Assembly (NCBI RefSeq): GCF_039871875.1
Contig: NZ_JBDPMD010000040.1
Location: forward strand, 1 to 64,000
DNA: 64,000 bases
Direction of reading: 5' to 3'
From: Sphaerisporangium sp039871875
GTDB lineage: Bacteria; Actinomycetota; Actinomycetes; Streptosporangiales; Streptosporangiaceae
Shown here: piece after piece, positions 46,015 to 54,783 of the stretch
Layout of the letters: each line of letters opens with the position of its first letter
Numbering within the stretch: the stretch's first letter is position 1
Made by a program: the position numbers and the translations under genes
The notes under the pieces: model-generated
Seen by the model: the letters and a program-made list of their open reading frames with translations, nothing else
What the model was told of the DNA's origin: nothing
Databases searched by the model: none

Positions 46015-46875
46015 GTGACCAGCCGAGCACTCGCCGCCGCCTGCCTGGCCCTCGCCGGGCTGGGCGCCGCCGCCTGCGGGGGCACGCCGAGCTCCGCGGC
46101 GGACGCCGCCCCCGGCCCCGCCGCCCGCGCCCCGGAGAACGCCGCCGAGACCGCCGCCGCACCGGTGTCCACCGGCGCCGCGCGGGCCCCGAAGGCCGAG
46201 ACCGCGCCGGACAAGCCGCTGAGCGGCAAGGTGATCGTCATCGACCCCGGCCACAACGGCGGCAACTACCGCGACCCGGCGGCCGTCAACAAGAAGGTGA
46301 ACGTCCTCACCCAGTGGAAGCCGTGCGACACCACCGGCACCTCCACCGACGACGGGTACTCCGAGGCCGCCTTCACCTGGGACGTCGCCAAGCGCATGGT
46401 CAAGCTGCTGAAGGCCGAGGGCGCCACGGTGAAGCTGACCCGTAAGGACAACACCGGCGTGGGGCCCTGCATCACCGAGCGGGCGGCCATCGGCAACGAC
46501 GCGCACGCCGACGCCGCGATCTCCGTGCACGCCGACGGCGCCCCGGCGGGGAACCGCGGCTTCCACGTGATCATGCCGAAGAAGATCGGCGGACCGGTGG
46601 ACCCCGTGGTGGGCGCGTCCAAGCGGCTCGGCCTCGCCGTGCGCGAGGCGTTCCGCGACGGCACCGGGCTGCCGTACTCGACCTACATCGGCAAGGACGC
46701 CCTCGACTACCGCAACGACCTCGGCGGGCTCAACCTCTCCACGGTGCCGAAGGTCTTCATCGAGACCGGCAACATGCGCAACCCGTCGGACGCCGCCCGG
46801 CTGAAGGACCCGGCGTTCCGGCAGCGGATCGCCCAGTCGCTGGCCGAGGGGCTGCGGTCCTACCTGGAGCCCTGA
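46015..46875 (+). CDS. N-acetylmuramoyl-L-alanine amidase (Amidase_3), probable lipoprotein
   Basis: A 286-residue exported zinc amidase that cuts the bond between MurNAc and the stem peptide in peptidoglycan. A short signal ends in LGAAACGG, a lipobox-like site. Then comes an Ala/Pro linker to about residue 60, then the catalytic domain: VIVIDPGHNGG (zinc His), the zinc Glu in the YSEAAFTWDVAKRM segment, ISVHADGA (zinc His) and VFIETGNMRN (catalytic Glu). GTG 46015 with GAAGGGA upstream. It has a 16-bp end overlap with the convergent pyrD. Confidence 0.88.
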   Translation: MTSRALAAACLALAGLGAAACGGTPSSAADAAPGPAARAPENAAETAAAPVSTGAARAPKAETAPDKPLSGKVIVIDPGHNGGNYRDPAAVNKKVNVLTQWKPCDTTGTSTDDGYSEAAFTWDVAKRMVKLLKAEGATVKLTRKDNTGVGPCITERAAIGNDAHADAAISVHADGAPAGNRGFHVIMPKKIGGPVDPVVGASKRLGLAVREAFRDGTGLPYSTYIGKDALDYRNDLGGLNLSTVPKVFIETGNMRNPSDAARLKDPAFRQRIAQSLAEGLRSYLEP

Positions 46876-47966
46876 GCCCGCTCCACCGGCGGGGCGGCGG
46901 GCTCGCTCACCAAGCCGACCACCTCGCCGATCGTGGCGTACCCGTGGCGGCGCAGGCGGCGCGACAGGTCGCGGTTGATCCGCCAGGCCCACAGCGGCCC
47001 GTGGTAGATCATGCCGGTGTATCCCTGCACCAGCGTGGCCCCGGCGAGCAGGCGCTCCCAGACGTCGTCCACGTCCTCCACGCCGCCCACCGACACCAGG
47101 GTGAGCCGGTCCCCCACGCGGGCGCGCAGCCGGCGCAGCACCTCGAGGGAACGGGCCTTCAGCGGCCGGCCGGACAACCCGCCGGTCTCGGCGGCCGCGG
47201 CGTCGGTCAGGCCCTCACGGGCGATGGTGGTGTTGGTGGCGATCACCCCGGCCAGGCCGAGCTCGACCGCGAGGTCGGCCACCGCGTCGATGTCGCCGTC
47301 CGCGAGGTCCGGCGCGATCTTCACCAGCACCGGGGTGCGCCCGGCGGCACGCCGCACGTCCTCCAGGAGGGGCCGCAGCAGCGCCACCGCCTGAAGGTCG
47401 CGGAGGCCCGGGGTGTTGGGCGAGCTGACGTTGACCACGAGGTAGTCGGCGAGGGGGGCCAGAAGGCGCGCCCCGGCCACGTAGTCGCGGCGGGCCAGCT
47501 CCTCGGGGATGACCTTGGTCTTGCCGATGTTCACCCCGACCACCGCCGGCACCGCGCGGGGCCTGCGCAGCCGCCGGGCGGCACGCGCGGCCCCCGCGTT
47601 GTTGAAGCCCATGCGGTTGACGATCGCGCGGTCCGCGGGGAGGCGGAACAGCCGCGGCCGGGCGTTGCCCGGCTGGGCGTGCGCCGTGACGGTGCCCACC
47701 TCGACGTGGCCGAACCCGAACGCCGCCAGCGCCTCCACACACCCGGCGTCCTTGTCGAACCCCGCCGCCAGCCCGAACGGGCTCGGGAAGTGCACCCCGA
47801 AGGCCCGCACGCGCAGCGCCTCGTCCCGGGGGGCGAGGCCGCGGTACAGCCGGCGCTTCAGGAACGGCGCCACCGAGAGCACACGCAGGGCCCGGATGGT
47901 GGCGTGGTGCACGGCCTCGGCGTCCATCCGCCTGAGCAGCAGGTCGAAGAGCAGTCGATACATCAT
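46860..47966 (-). CDS. pyrD: dihydroorotate dehydrogenase (quinone), class 2
   Basis: A 368-residue membrane-associated flavoenzyme oxidising dihydroorotate with quinone, fourth step of pyrimidine synthesis. The N-terminal membrane-binding helices (MMYRLLFDLLLRRMDAEAVHH) mark class 2. FMN/substrate segments are GLAAGFDKDAGCVEALAAFGF, VNRMGFNNAG, VVNVSSPNTPGLRDLQ (catalytic Ser), ATNTTIAREGL and SVGGVEDVDD. The C-terminal extension past residue 345 is variable. Confidence 0.94.
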   Translation of the reverse strand: MMYRLLFDLLLRRMDAEAVHHATIRALRVLSVAPFLKRRLYRGLAPRDEALRVRAFGVHFPSPFGLAAGFDKDAGCVEALAAFGFGHVEVGTVTAHAQPGNARPRLFRLPADRAIVNRMGFNNAGAARAARRLRRPRAVPAVVGVNIGKTKVIPEELARRDYVAGARLLAPLADYLVVNVSSPNTPGLRDLQAVALLRPLLEDVRRAAGRTPVLVKIAPDLADGDIDAVADLAVELGLAGVIATNTTIAREGLTDAAAAETGGLSGRPLKARSLEVLRRLRARVGDRLTLVSVGGVEDVDDVWERLLAGATLVQGYTGMIYHGPLWAWRINRDLSRRLRRHGYATIGEVVGLVSEPAAPPVERAQGSR

Positions 47967-47994
47967 CGTTCAGGGTAGCGGGGGTCCGCGGGCC

Positions 47995-48699
47995 TCACGC
48001 GGGCGGCGCCTGCTCGCCGAGGATCTCCGCGGCGAGGTCCGCCACGCGGCGGCGGCTGTCCCTGGCCCGCTTGCGCAGCCCGGTGAACGCCTCGGCCGCG
48101 GTGATGTCGTGCTTGCCCATCAGGTAGCCGATGGCCCGCTCGATCACTATCCGGTAGTCCAGGGCGTACTGGAGCTGGTCGGCCAGCACGCTCTTCTCCT
48201 CGGCGCGCACGGCCGCCGCCAGCACCTCCTCGATGACGTGGGCGTACGCCATGAGGGCCTGGGTGTCGCTCTCCTCCCACTCCTGCGGCTCGGCCTGGTA
48301 GACGTTCAGCGTGCCGACCGGCCCGTTGCCGAGGCGCACCGGCACGCCGGCGACGGCCCGCACGCTCGGGTGCAGCAGGGGGGCGAGGTCCGGCCATCGC
48401 TCGTCCTGCTGCACGTCGCTCGTGGTCACCGCGCCGTTGCTGAAGAACGCAGAGACGCACGGCCCGCGGCCGACCGCCGCCTGCGCGTGCTCCAGGCTGC
48501 GCCCGGCCTCGTCGGTGGTCACGAGGTAGCGCAGCCGTTTGCTCTCGTCGGCGAACATCAACCCGGCGCCCGCGTAGCCGAACAACCGGTCCACCACACG
48601 CACGATGCGTTCCAGATGGTGGACGACCCCGGTGGCCTCAGTGGTCTTCTGAAGGCCTCGCAGGCTCGCCACCAGCGCCTCAGGATCTATACGCGTCAT
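47995..48699 (-). CDS. GAF and ANTAR domain protein
   Basis: A 234-residue sensor/antiterminator. Residues about 15-160 are a GAF domain (GYAGAGLMFADES, VAGVPVRLGNGPVGTLNVY); residues 170-228 form an ANTAR RNA-binding bundle (YRIVIERAIGYLMGKHDITA then AEAFTGLRKRARDSRRRV). Such proteins bind paired RNA hairpins to prevent termination; the target RNA is not known. ATG 48699 is preferred over an upstream start because GAGGATGGAAG precedes it. It lies 28 nt upstream of pyrD on the same strand, so they may be cotranscribed. Confidence 0.87.
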   Translation of the reverse strand: MTRIDPEALVASLRGLQKTTEATGVVHHLERIVRVVDRLFGYAGAGLMFADESKRLRYLVTTDEAGRSLEHAQAAVGRGPCVSAFFSNGAVTTSDVQQDERWPDLAPLLHPSVRAVAGVPVRLGNGPVGTLNVYQAEPQEWEESDTQALMAYAHVIEEVLAAAVRAEEKSVLADQLQYALDYRIVIERAIGYLMGKHDITAAEAFTGLRKRARDSRRRVADLAAEILGEQAPPA

Positions 48700-49277
48700 C
48701 TTCCATCCTCTTGTCAAACCTCACCATTCACGGCGCGACCCATGGGGAAGCAGGGACTTTTTTACTGCCACCTGCCCGAAATCGGGCACAACAGTCCCGT
48801 TTCCCCGTGCAGCGAAGATCGATGGACCGCACGGCACTGGGTATCGAGGGTGTCCTGGCCCTGTAGACCGGCATGCTTGACACGCCGCCCGGCCGACGGG
48901 AGGAATGGGTGAGCGCGGCCGGGAACCCGGCGAAGCCTGAGCGCGCTCGACAAGGTCGACGCCCGTGCCAATGGCGGTGCCACCTCCGTTTGAGGGAGCT
49001 CCGCGGACACAGGGCGGAATGATCTGCGGCAAAGCGTAGTGCGGCGCGACGATTAAGGCCAAGTGGTTCACTCGCCCCGCCCCAGGAAATCGGCGCAGTC
49101 CGGCGCGGGGCACGGCCAGGCCCCCTAAGCGGGACCGGGGTACCCCAGGGGCTCGTCCACAGAATCGGCCGTGCGGCCAGCGAATCGCGGCCTGGATGGG
49201 TAACGTTGCGTCGTCGCCCCGGTACCCTCGCGCGGCGACGCCTGTTCCCTCTGCTTCCGGTCCCAGGCGGGAGAGCC
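48700..49277. other. intergenic region without a gene
   Basis: About 580 bp between divergent genes. No reading frame with convincing protein composition, no RNA gene and no strong repeat was found. Open frames on the minus strand are Arg/Ser/Pro-rich and lack ribosome sites. The right end carries the GGCGGGAGAG ribosome site of the next gene. Confidence 0.5.
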
Positions 49278-50420
49278 ATGACGGCGACCATCGAATCACC
49301 GGTTCCCGTGCCCTTCGCACCACTTTGCCCGCTGGTCGGGGTGGAGGAGGAGTACCTCATCGTCGATCCGGCGAGCCGGGCGGTGACACCGCGCGCGGCC
49401 GAGCTGTTCGAGCGGTCCGCCGCCGAGCTCGGCGACCTCGTGTGCACGGAGATCACCCGGTACCAGCTCGAGGCCAAGACGCCGCCGTGCACGGCCGCCG
49501 CCGAGCTGGAGGGCCATCTGCGCCGCCTGCGCGCCACGGTGTCGGCCTCGGCGCACGAGCTCGGTCTGGCCGTGGTGGCGTCCGGCACCCCTGTGCTCGG
49601 CGACGTCGTGCCGCCCCTGATCACCGACCATCCGCGGTACGGCGTGGGCATCGCCACCTACCGCGCGCTGCACGACGAGCAGACCATCTGCGCGGGCCAC
49701 GTGCACGTCCACCTGCCTGACCGCGAGCGGGCCGTGCTGGTGAGCAACCACCTGCGGCCGTGGCTGCCGGTGCTGATCGCGATGCTGGCCAACTCGCCGT
49801 TCTGGGCGGGCCGGGACACGGGGTACGCGAGCTGGCGGGCGCTGAGCTGGTCCAAGTGGCCGGTGGCCGGCCCTCCGCCGTACTTCCGCTCGCTGGCGCA
49901 CTACGACGAGACGGTGGCCCTGCTGACCGCGTCGGGCGCGCTGGTCGACCCCGGCACGATCTTCTGGGACGTGCGGCCGTCGTCGCGGCTGCCCACGCTG
50001 GAGGTCCGGGTCACCGACGTGCCCGCAACCGTCGAGGAGTCCGCGCTGCTGGCCGCCGTGGTGCGCGGGCTGGTGGTCACGTTCCTGTCCCGGGTGGAGG
50101 CCGGCGACCCGGGCACGGCGGTGCCCGGCGAGCTGCTGCGCGTGGCGTACTGGCGGGCCGCGCGCGACGGCCTCGACGGGCACGGTTTCGACCCGGCGTC
50201 CGGGCAACTGGTGCCCGCCGCCGACCTGGTGGCGTCCCTGCTCGACCTCATCGGCCCGGCGCTCGAGGAGGCCGGCGATCTGGACATGGTGGGGGAACGG
50301 CTCGGCCACCTGCTCAGGTACGGCACCGGGGCGGCGCGCCAGCGCGCCGAGTACGAGCGGAGCGGCCGGTTCGCCGACGTGGTCGACTTCCTGACGGCGC
50401 AGCTCACCGGCGTGCGGTAG
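49278..50420 (+). CDS. carboxylate-amine ligase, YbdK / glutamate-cysteine ligase 2 family
   Basis: A 380-residue GCS2-type ATP-dependent ligase. Marks include VGVEEEYLIVDPASR at the N terminus (metal-binding Glu residues), EITRYQLEAKTPPC, AGHVHVHL, SWSKWPVAGPPPYF and LEVRVTDVPATVEES. YbdK-type enzymes join glutamate to amines or cysteine weakly; in actinomycetes EgtA (ergothioneine pathway) is a relative, but no egt genes are adjacent. ATG 49278 with GGGAGAG ribosome site. Confidence 0.85.
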   Translation: MTATIESPVPVPFAPLCPLVGVEEEYLIVDPASRAVTPRAAELFERSAAELGDLVCTEITRYQLEAKTPPCTAAAELEGHLRRLRATVSASAHELGLAVVASGTPVLGDVVPPLITDHPRYGVGIATYRALHDEQTICAGHVHVHLPDRERAVLVSNHLRPWLPVLIAMLANSPFWAGRDTGYASWRALSWSKWPVAGPPPYFRSLAHYDETVALLTASGALVDPGTIFWDVRPSSRLPTLEVRVTDVPATVEESALLAAVVRGLVVTFLSRVEAGDPGTAVPGELLRVAYWRAARDGLDGHGFDPASGQLVPAADLVASLLDLIGPALEEAGDLDMVGERLGHLLRYGTGAARQRAEYERSGRFADVVDFLTAQLTGVR

Positions 50421-50462
50421 AGCCCGCCGCGGGGGCGGGCCGGGCCGCCCCGCCCCCGCGCG

Positions 50463-50616
50463 GTTCACGACCGGCGGACCCGTCCCCGCGCGGGTTCACG
50501 ACCGGCGGACCCGTCCCCGCGCGGGTTCACGACCGGCGGACCCGTCCCCGCGCGGGTTCACGACCGGCGGACCCGTCCCCGCGCGGGTTCACGACCGGCG
50601 GACCCGCTCCGCGCGG
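50463..50616. repeat. five-copy 31-bp tandem repeat
   Basis: Unit beginning GTTCACGACCGGCGGACCCG and ending TCCCCGCGCGG (31 bp). Four identical copies start at 50463, 50494, 50525 and 50556; a fifth, 30 bp with a changed CGCTCC, starts at 50587 and abuts the stop of the convergent monooxygenase gene. Each unit contains the palindrome CCCGCGCGGG at its junction. No spacers, so not CRISPR. Possible transcription barrier between convergent genes. Confidence 0.92.
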
Positions 50617-52179
50617 TCACGGCCGGGGCGAGAGCCTTGTGGTGAGGAACCGGTTCAGTGGGCGCACGTGACGTTCCTGGTCGCGCCACTGGGCTTGGAG
50701 ATCCTCCAGCAGGTGCCGTTCCGCGACGAGCTCGTGGCCGTTCCAGTGCCGGATCACCGGGTGGAGGAAGGCGCACTCCTCGGCGCGGTCGGGTGTCGGG
50801 TGCCGCCTGATGGCGAACACGTCGCCCTGTTCTCGCGGCCCCCAGCGCAGGGTGACGGTGAAGAACGACGGCCGGTCGCCGAAACGCTCGACCGCGTGGT
50901 CCTCGGGCAGCTCGGCGAAGTGCCGGATCCACCCGTCCTCCTCGTCCACGACGTACGCGTCACAGAGGTACTCGAACTGCGTCCACAACGCGGAGCTGTA
51001 GTTGACCCGCTCCAGCATGGTCGCGGTGAGCTGGTCGGCGTCGAGCGGCAGCACCTGGTGGGCGAGCGGCACCCCGTCGTACCGCTCGGCCAGCAGCCGG
51101 GCCAGGACCCGCAGGTTGTAGCGGAAGCCGTCGATGAAGGCCGAGGAGGCACGCTTGAAGTCGCGGGCCTGCATGAGCGTGCCCGCGAAGTACAGGCCGT
51201 CCACGTTGGCGGACCGGAAGTCGGGGCGGATGGCGGGCATACGGCCGCCGTGGGCGAGCTCGGGCACGCAGGAGTCGCCGAAGACGCCGGTGTCCATGGT
51301 GAAGCCGGTGCAGCGCAGCACCGTGTCGTACTCCAGCGTCGCCTGCTCACCCTCGGCGAGGGTGTAGGTGATGTCGACCTTGAACCGGTCGCCCTCGCGC
51401 CGGATGCGGTCGATCGTGCATTCGAGCACGCCGTCCAGGGTCTTGAACCAGTAAGCGTCGAGCAGCGCGCCGTACTGGCCGCGCACGTGCCCGGGGTGCT
51501 TGGTGTTCCAGGAGAACCGCACGGGGTTCGGGCTGGCCAGGTGGATGATCGCGGCATGGCCGATGAGCCCCTGGGCCGTCTCGAACGCCGAGTTGCCCTT
51601 GCCGATGACCAGCACGCGGCGGCCGGTGTGGTCCGCCCCCGTCGTGCTCATGTCCTCGTACCCGGTCGCCAGCGCGATGCCGGGGATGTCGGGGATGTAC
51701 GGCCCGCCCCAGCCGGTGGCCACGATGACGCACTCGGCGCGGAAGGTCTCGCCGGCGGCGCGCACGGTGAAGAGCCCGTCGGCGTCCTTGTCGATGCGGT
51801 CCACCGGCGTGGAGAAACGCACGTTCAGGTCGTGCCGCCGCTGGAAGTCGCCGAGATAGCGCACCATCTCGTCGGCGTGCGGATAGTACTCGTGGGTGTA
51901 GTTGGCGAACTGCAGCGACGGGTCGTCGTTGAGCAGGGAGTTCCAGTCCCAGCGCAGCGCGATCTCGGGGTCCTTCTCGGTGATGTGCACCTTGTTGATG
52001 GAGATCAGCTTGCGGTGCCGGGGGTAGGTGCGGAAGAAGGCGCCGGGTGCGGCGTCCCGTTCCAGCACGACGTAGTCGGCGCCGGCCTGGCTCAGGTAGT
52101 AGGCGAGCTGGAGGCCACCAGGCCCCGCGCCGACGATCAGGTAGCGGTGGACGTTCTCGAGGGGTGCCGGCTCGGCCAT
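50617..52179 (-). CDS. flavin-containing monooxygenase-like protein
   Basis: A 520-residue flavoprotein. FAD site GxGxxG is IVGAGPGGLQLAYYLSQAG (Gly17-Gly22); the NADPH site is VLVIGKGNSAFETAQGL near 200; ATG-like second FAD motif VIVATGWGGPYIPD lies before it. HPGHVRGQYGALLDAYWFK and a C-terminal extension after residue 400 distinguish it from simple FMOs. Likely hydroxylates an N or S atom or a carbon substrate, not known. ATG overlaps the stop of the upstream CMD gene by one base (TGATG). Probably same operon. Confidence 0.82.
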   Translation of the reverse strand: MAEPAPLENVHRYLIVGAGPGGLQLAYYLSQAGADYVVLERDAAPGAFFRTYPRHRKLISINKVHITEKDPEIALRWDWNSLLNDDPSLQFANYTHEYYPHADEMVRYLGDFQRRHDLNVRFSTPVDRIDKDADGLFTVRAAGETFRAECVIVATGWGGPYIPDIPGIALATGYEDMSTTGADHTGRRVLVIGKGNSAFETAQGLIGHAAIIHLASPNPVRFSWNTKHPGHVRGQYGALLDAYWFKTLDGVLECTIDRIRREGDRFKVDITYTLAEGEQATLEYDTVLRCTGFTMDTGVFGDSCVPELAHGGRMPAIRPDFRSANVDGLYFAGTLMQARDFKRASSAFIDGFRYNLRVLARLLAERYDGVPLAHQVLPLDADQLTATMLERVNYSSALWTQFEYLCDAYVVDEEDGWIRHFAELPEDHAVERFGDRPSFFTVTLRWGPREQGDVFAIRRHPTPDRAEECAFLHPVIRHWNGHELVAERHLLEDLQAQWRDQERHVRPLNRFLTTRLSPRP

Positions 52180-52742
52180 CAGCGCTGCGGCTCCAGCTCG
52201 TCGTTCAGCGAGCTTCCGTAACCGTGGGTGACGATCCGGGCCGCGTTCGCCTCGTAGGCGGCGGGGTCCTCGGGCGCCCACGTGCCGAGTCCGTCGACGT
52301 ACCGGTTGAACATGCAGAACGCGGCGGCGATGAGCACCGTGTCGTGGATCTCCACGTCGGTGGCCCCGGCGGCCCGCGCGGCGCCGATCTCGTGGTCGGT
52401 GACCTTGAGCCCGCCCTGCTGGACGGCCGCGGCGACGGCGAGCAGCGCCCGCATCTTCGGGGTGATGTCGGCGGTGCCGGGGTCCAGCCGGACGGCGTTC
52501 ACCAGGGGCATGCCCGCGGGGAGCTGGGCGGCGGCGAAAGCCGCGTGGGAGGAGGCGCAGAAGTTGCAGTCGTTGAGCGACGACACGTACGTGGCGATGA
52601 GTTCACGCTCACCGCGGGACAGCGTGTTGTCACCGCGGAGCAGCACCTCGGCCAGGGCGTTCAGCGGGGCGGCGGTCTCCGGCCGGTAGCGCATCAACCC
52701 GACGATTCCCGGCTCATCTGTGGGCAGGGTGATATGGGGCAT
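52179..52742 (-). CDS. carboxymuconolactone decarboxylase/AhpD-family protein (paralogue 1)
   Basis: A 187-residue alpha-helical protein with the AhpD redox motif DCNFCASSH (Cys59, Cys62, His66), as in alkylhydroperoxidase-like peroxidase partners. ATG 52742 begins MPHITLPTDEPGIVGLMRYR; the frame continues upstream but that part is basic and not conserved with its paralogue at 53744. First gene of the unit with the flavin monooxygenase, translationally coupled to it. Could reduce peroxides or supply thiol reductant to the oxygenase. Confidence 0.84.
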   Translation of the reverse strand: MPHITLPTDEPGIVGLMRYRPETAAPLNALAEVLLRGDNTLSRGERELIATYVSSLNDCNFCASSHAAFAAAQLPAGMPLVNAVRLDPGTADITPKMRALLAVAAAVQQGGLKVTDHEIGAARAAGATDVEIHDTVLIAAAFCMFNRYVDGLGTWAPEDPAAYEANAARIVTHGYGSSLNDELEPQR

Positions 52743-53106
52743 GGGGGCACTCCCTGTGCGACGTCTACCGGGGATGATCGTCCCAGGTAAGCACGCTGTC
52801 AACGGGCGGCGAGGGTACCCCTGTTCCCGGCCTTTCCGACATTTCCGGCAAATCGCCTGAAGCAGGCGACAAGTGCGCTGAATCCTCACACCCGGCGGAG
52901 TCGCCGGCATTTCGGCTGAATACTTACCGGTCAATCATGCCCGTCGGCCCATCCGGAAACACCCGTCAGGGTGCGGCGATTAGGGGACCCGACACAGCGA
53001 GATCACCCGGAAGTAAGTCTTGGCTCACCGTCTTGTCGGCCCGCGCACGGTGGCGTAGCGTCACCGACGCCGCCCAAAAAAAGCCGTCACTAAAGGAGGC
53101 TGATTC
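52743..53106 (+). promoter_or_regulatory. divergent intergenic region with a promoter for the SnoaL-like gene
   Basis: TTGTCG (53033-53038), a 17-bp spacer and TAGCGT (53056-53061) form a plausible promoter for the gene at 53107. An inverted repeat CGGTG...CACCG (53048-53066) spans its -10 box and could be an operator. AAAGGAGG follows just before the start. The remainder (52743-53030) shows no gene. Confidence 0.45.
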
Positions 53107-53502
53107 ATGTCCGAACACCCGAACGCCATAATCGCCAAGGAAAGTTATGACGCCATCGCGAAGGGTGATTTCGATCACCTCGGGGGAGACCTCCTCAGCG
53201 ACGACGTCGTCTTCCACGTGCCGGGACGCGGCCCGCTGGCCGGCGAGTACCGCGGCAAGGAGGAGGTTCTCCGCTACCTCGGCCAGTTGTCCGCCATGAC
53301 GCAGAGCACCCTGCGGTTCGAGCCCCAGGCGTTCCTCGCCAGCGAGGACCACGCCGCCGTGATCCTGCGGGCGCAGGGCGAGCGTGGGGGCCAGGAGATG
53401 GACGACAACGGCGTGCACCTGTTCCGCATCAGCGACGGCAAGATCAGCGAGCGCTGGAGCTACCCGCAGGACACCTACGCCGTGGACGCGTTCTTCGCCT
53501 GA
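53107..53502 (+). CDS. SnoaL-like (NTF2-fold) protein
   Basis: A 131-residue single-domain protein of the SnoaL/ketosteroid-isomerase-like fold: IAKESYDAIAKGDFDHLGGDLLSDDVVFHVPGRGPLAGEYRG is the usual helix plus strand opening; the C-terminal strand holds DDNGVHLFRISDGKISERW. Members act as cyclases, isomerases or hydroxylases in secondary metabolism, or are non-enzymatic. ATG with AAAGGAGG, one of the strongest ribosome sites here. It sits between two CMD paralogues, on the opposite strand. Confidence 0.82.
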   Translation: MSEHPNAIIAKESYDAIAKGDFDHLGGDLLSDDVVFHVPGRGPLAGEYRGKEEVLRYLGQLSAMTQSTLRFEPQAFLASEDHAAVILRAQGERGGQEMDDNGVHLFRISDGKISERWSYPQDTYAVDAFFA

Positions 53503-53743
53503 TCGTCTTCCAGGTGGCCGCGTAGATCTTGACTTCTCTGAATCGCAAGAGTCCCAAGACCCCCGACCAGCTCCCTCGGGCGCTCGCGCCACCAGGACAT
53601 CCGGGACCGGACACGGCGGCCGGCCGCCGTACCCCGCCCTTCCCCTCGGCCGTCACGCGATCTTCGCGTGCGCCGGGAGCGGGACCACGACGGCCGTGGT
53701 GCCGGTGACCCTGGTGGCGCGACCCCGCCGGCGACACTCCCGG

Positions 53744-54406
53744 TCAGCTCTCCAAGGAATCGGCCAGCACCGCGACGTAGCCCTCGGTGCGGGCGGCCCG
53801 CTCGGCGTACACGTCGGGGTCGTCGGGGGCGAAGGTGGCCAGGCCGTCGACATAGCGGTTGAACATGCAGAACGCCGCCGCGATCAGCACGGTGTCGTGG
53901 ATCTCCAGGTCGGTCGCGCCGGCCGCACGGGCGTCCGCCACCTGCCCCGCGGAGACGTCACGGCCGCCGCGCTGCACCGAGCCCGCGATGCGCAGCAACG
54001 CCCGCATCTTGTCCGTCACCGGCGCGGATTCCAGGTCGTCGCAGACCTGGCGCACCAGCGTCATGCCCTCCTCCAGTCGCACCGCGGCGAAGGCCGCGTG
54101 GGTGTAGAAGCAGAACCGGCACTCGTTCAACGACGACACGTAGGCCGCGATCAGCTCACGTTCGGCCCTGGTCAGCGTGCTGTCGCCGCACAGCAGCACG
54201 TCCACCAACTGGTTCATCGGGAACGCCGTCTCCGGGCGGAACCGGAACAGGCCCCGGATCCCCGGCTCGTCGGTGCCGAGGGCGATGTGCGGGCCCGTCG
54301 TGTCGTTCCCCCATCCGACATCGCAAAGCAGCCATCCGGCGTCCGGGTCGGCCGGCACCTCCACGGCTATTTTCGACTTCAGCGGCGAGCCGACTCCGTT
54401 CACCAT
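53744..54406 (-). CDS. carboxymuconolactone decarboxylase/AhpD-family protein (paralogue 2)
   Basis: A 220-residue protein with CxxC-x3-H motif ECRFCFYTH (Cys96, Cys99, His103). From residue about 45 onward it aligns closely with the protein at 52179-52742: shared TDEPGI-GL-RFRPET, GD-TL-R-ERELIA-YVSSLN, and EIHDTVLIAAAFCMFNRYVD. An N-terminal 45-residue extension is unique. ATG 54406 with GAGG upstream. The similarity implies duplication within the locus. Confidence 0.83.
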   Translation of the reverse strand: MVNGVGSPLKSKIAVEVPADPDAGWLLCDVGWGNDTTGPHIALGTDEPGIRGLFRFRPETAFPMNQLVDVLLCGDSTLTRAERELIAAYVSSLNECRFCFYTHAAFAAVRLEEGMTLVRQVCDDLESAPVTDKMRALLRIAGSVQRGGRDVSAGQVADARAAGATDLEIHDTVLIAAAFCMFNRYVDGLATFAPDDPDVYAERAARTEGYVAVLADSLES

Positions 54407-54783
54407 TTCCGCCTCTTCTCGCTTTGATTTACGTACTCGCACACTCGATTCTGCGCACGCGACCAGGGCCGGAACAGCCGATCATCGATTCAGCAAGTTG
54501 CCCCGCGGCGACCGCTTCCTGCCATTGCCATGGCTTGACAAAAAGCGCGGGACAGGCCCTTGGAAGGAATTGAAATTCTGTTGTCAACGCCTTTCGCGCA
54601 CGATATCCCAGGGACTTGGCGGGAACGTCGCGCTTCGCTCGCGTAATCGGACCAGCGCCGGGACCCGGTGCCGAGCATGAATTCCAGCACGCGCGAGGTG
54701 GGGGCGCGGGTCAGGGCCCGGGGCGCGACACCGGGTGTCAAAACCCGTCGCGACGGCCGTCGCGGGTGCGTAGCTTCGACGGT
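54407..54783. other. intergenic region with no gene seen
   Basis: About 377 bp, with a less GC-rich middle part (54530-54605). TTGACA at 54535-54540 and its complement TGTCAA at 54582-54587 could be -35 boxes facing outward, but matching -10 boxes are not convincing. No reading frame or strong hairpin supported. Confidence 0.4.

Noticed and set aside
48700..49277. Small genes in the gap, for example an 82-codon frame at 48762-49010 on the minus strand
   Set aside because: No ribosome site, composition unlike proteins, and no recognisable similarity.
50463..50616. CRISPR array
   Set aside because: Units follow each other without spacers, and no cas genes are present.
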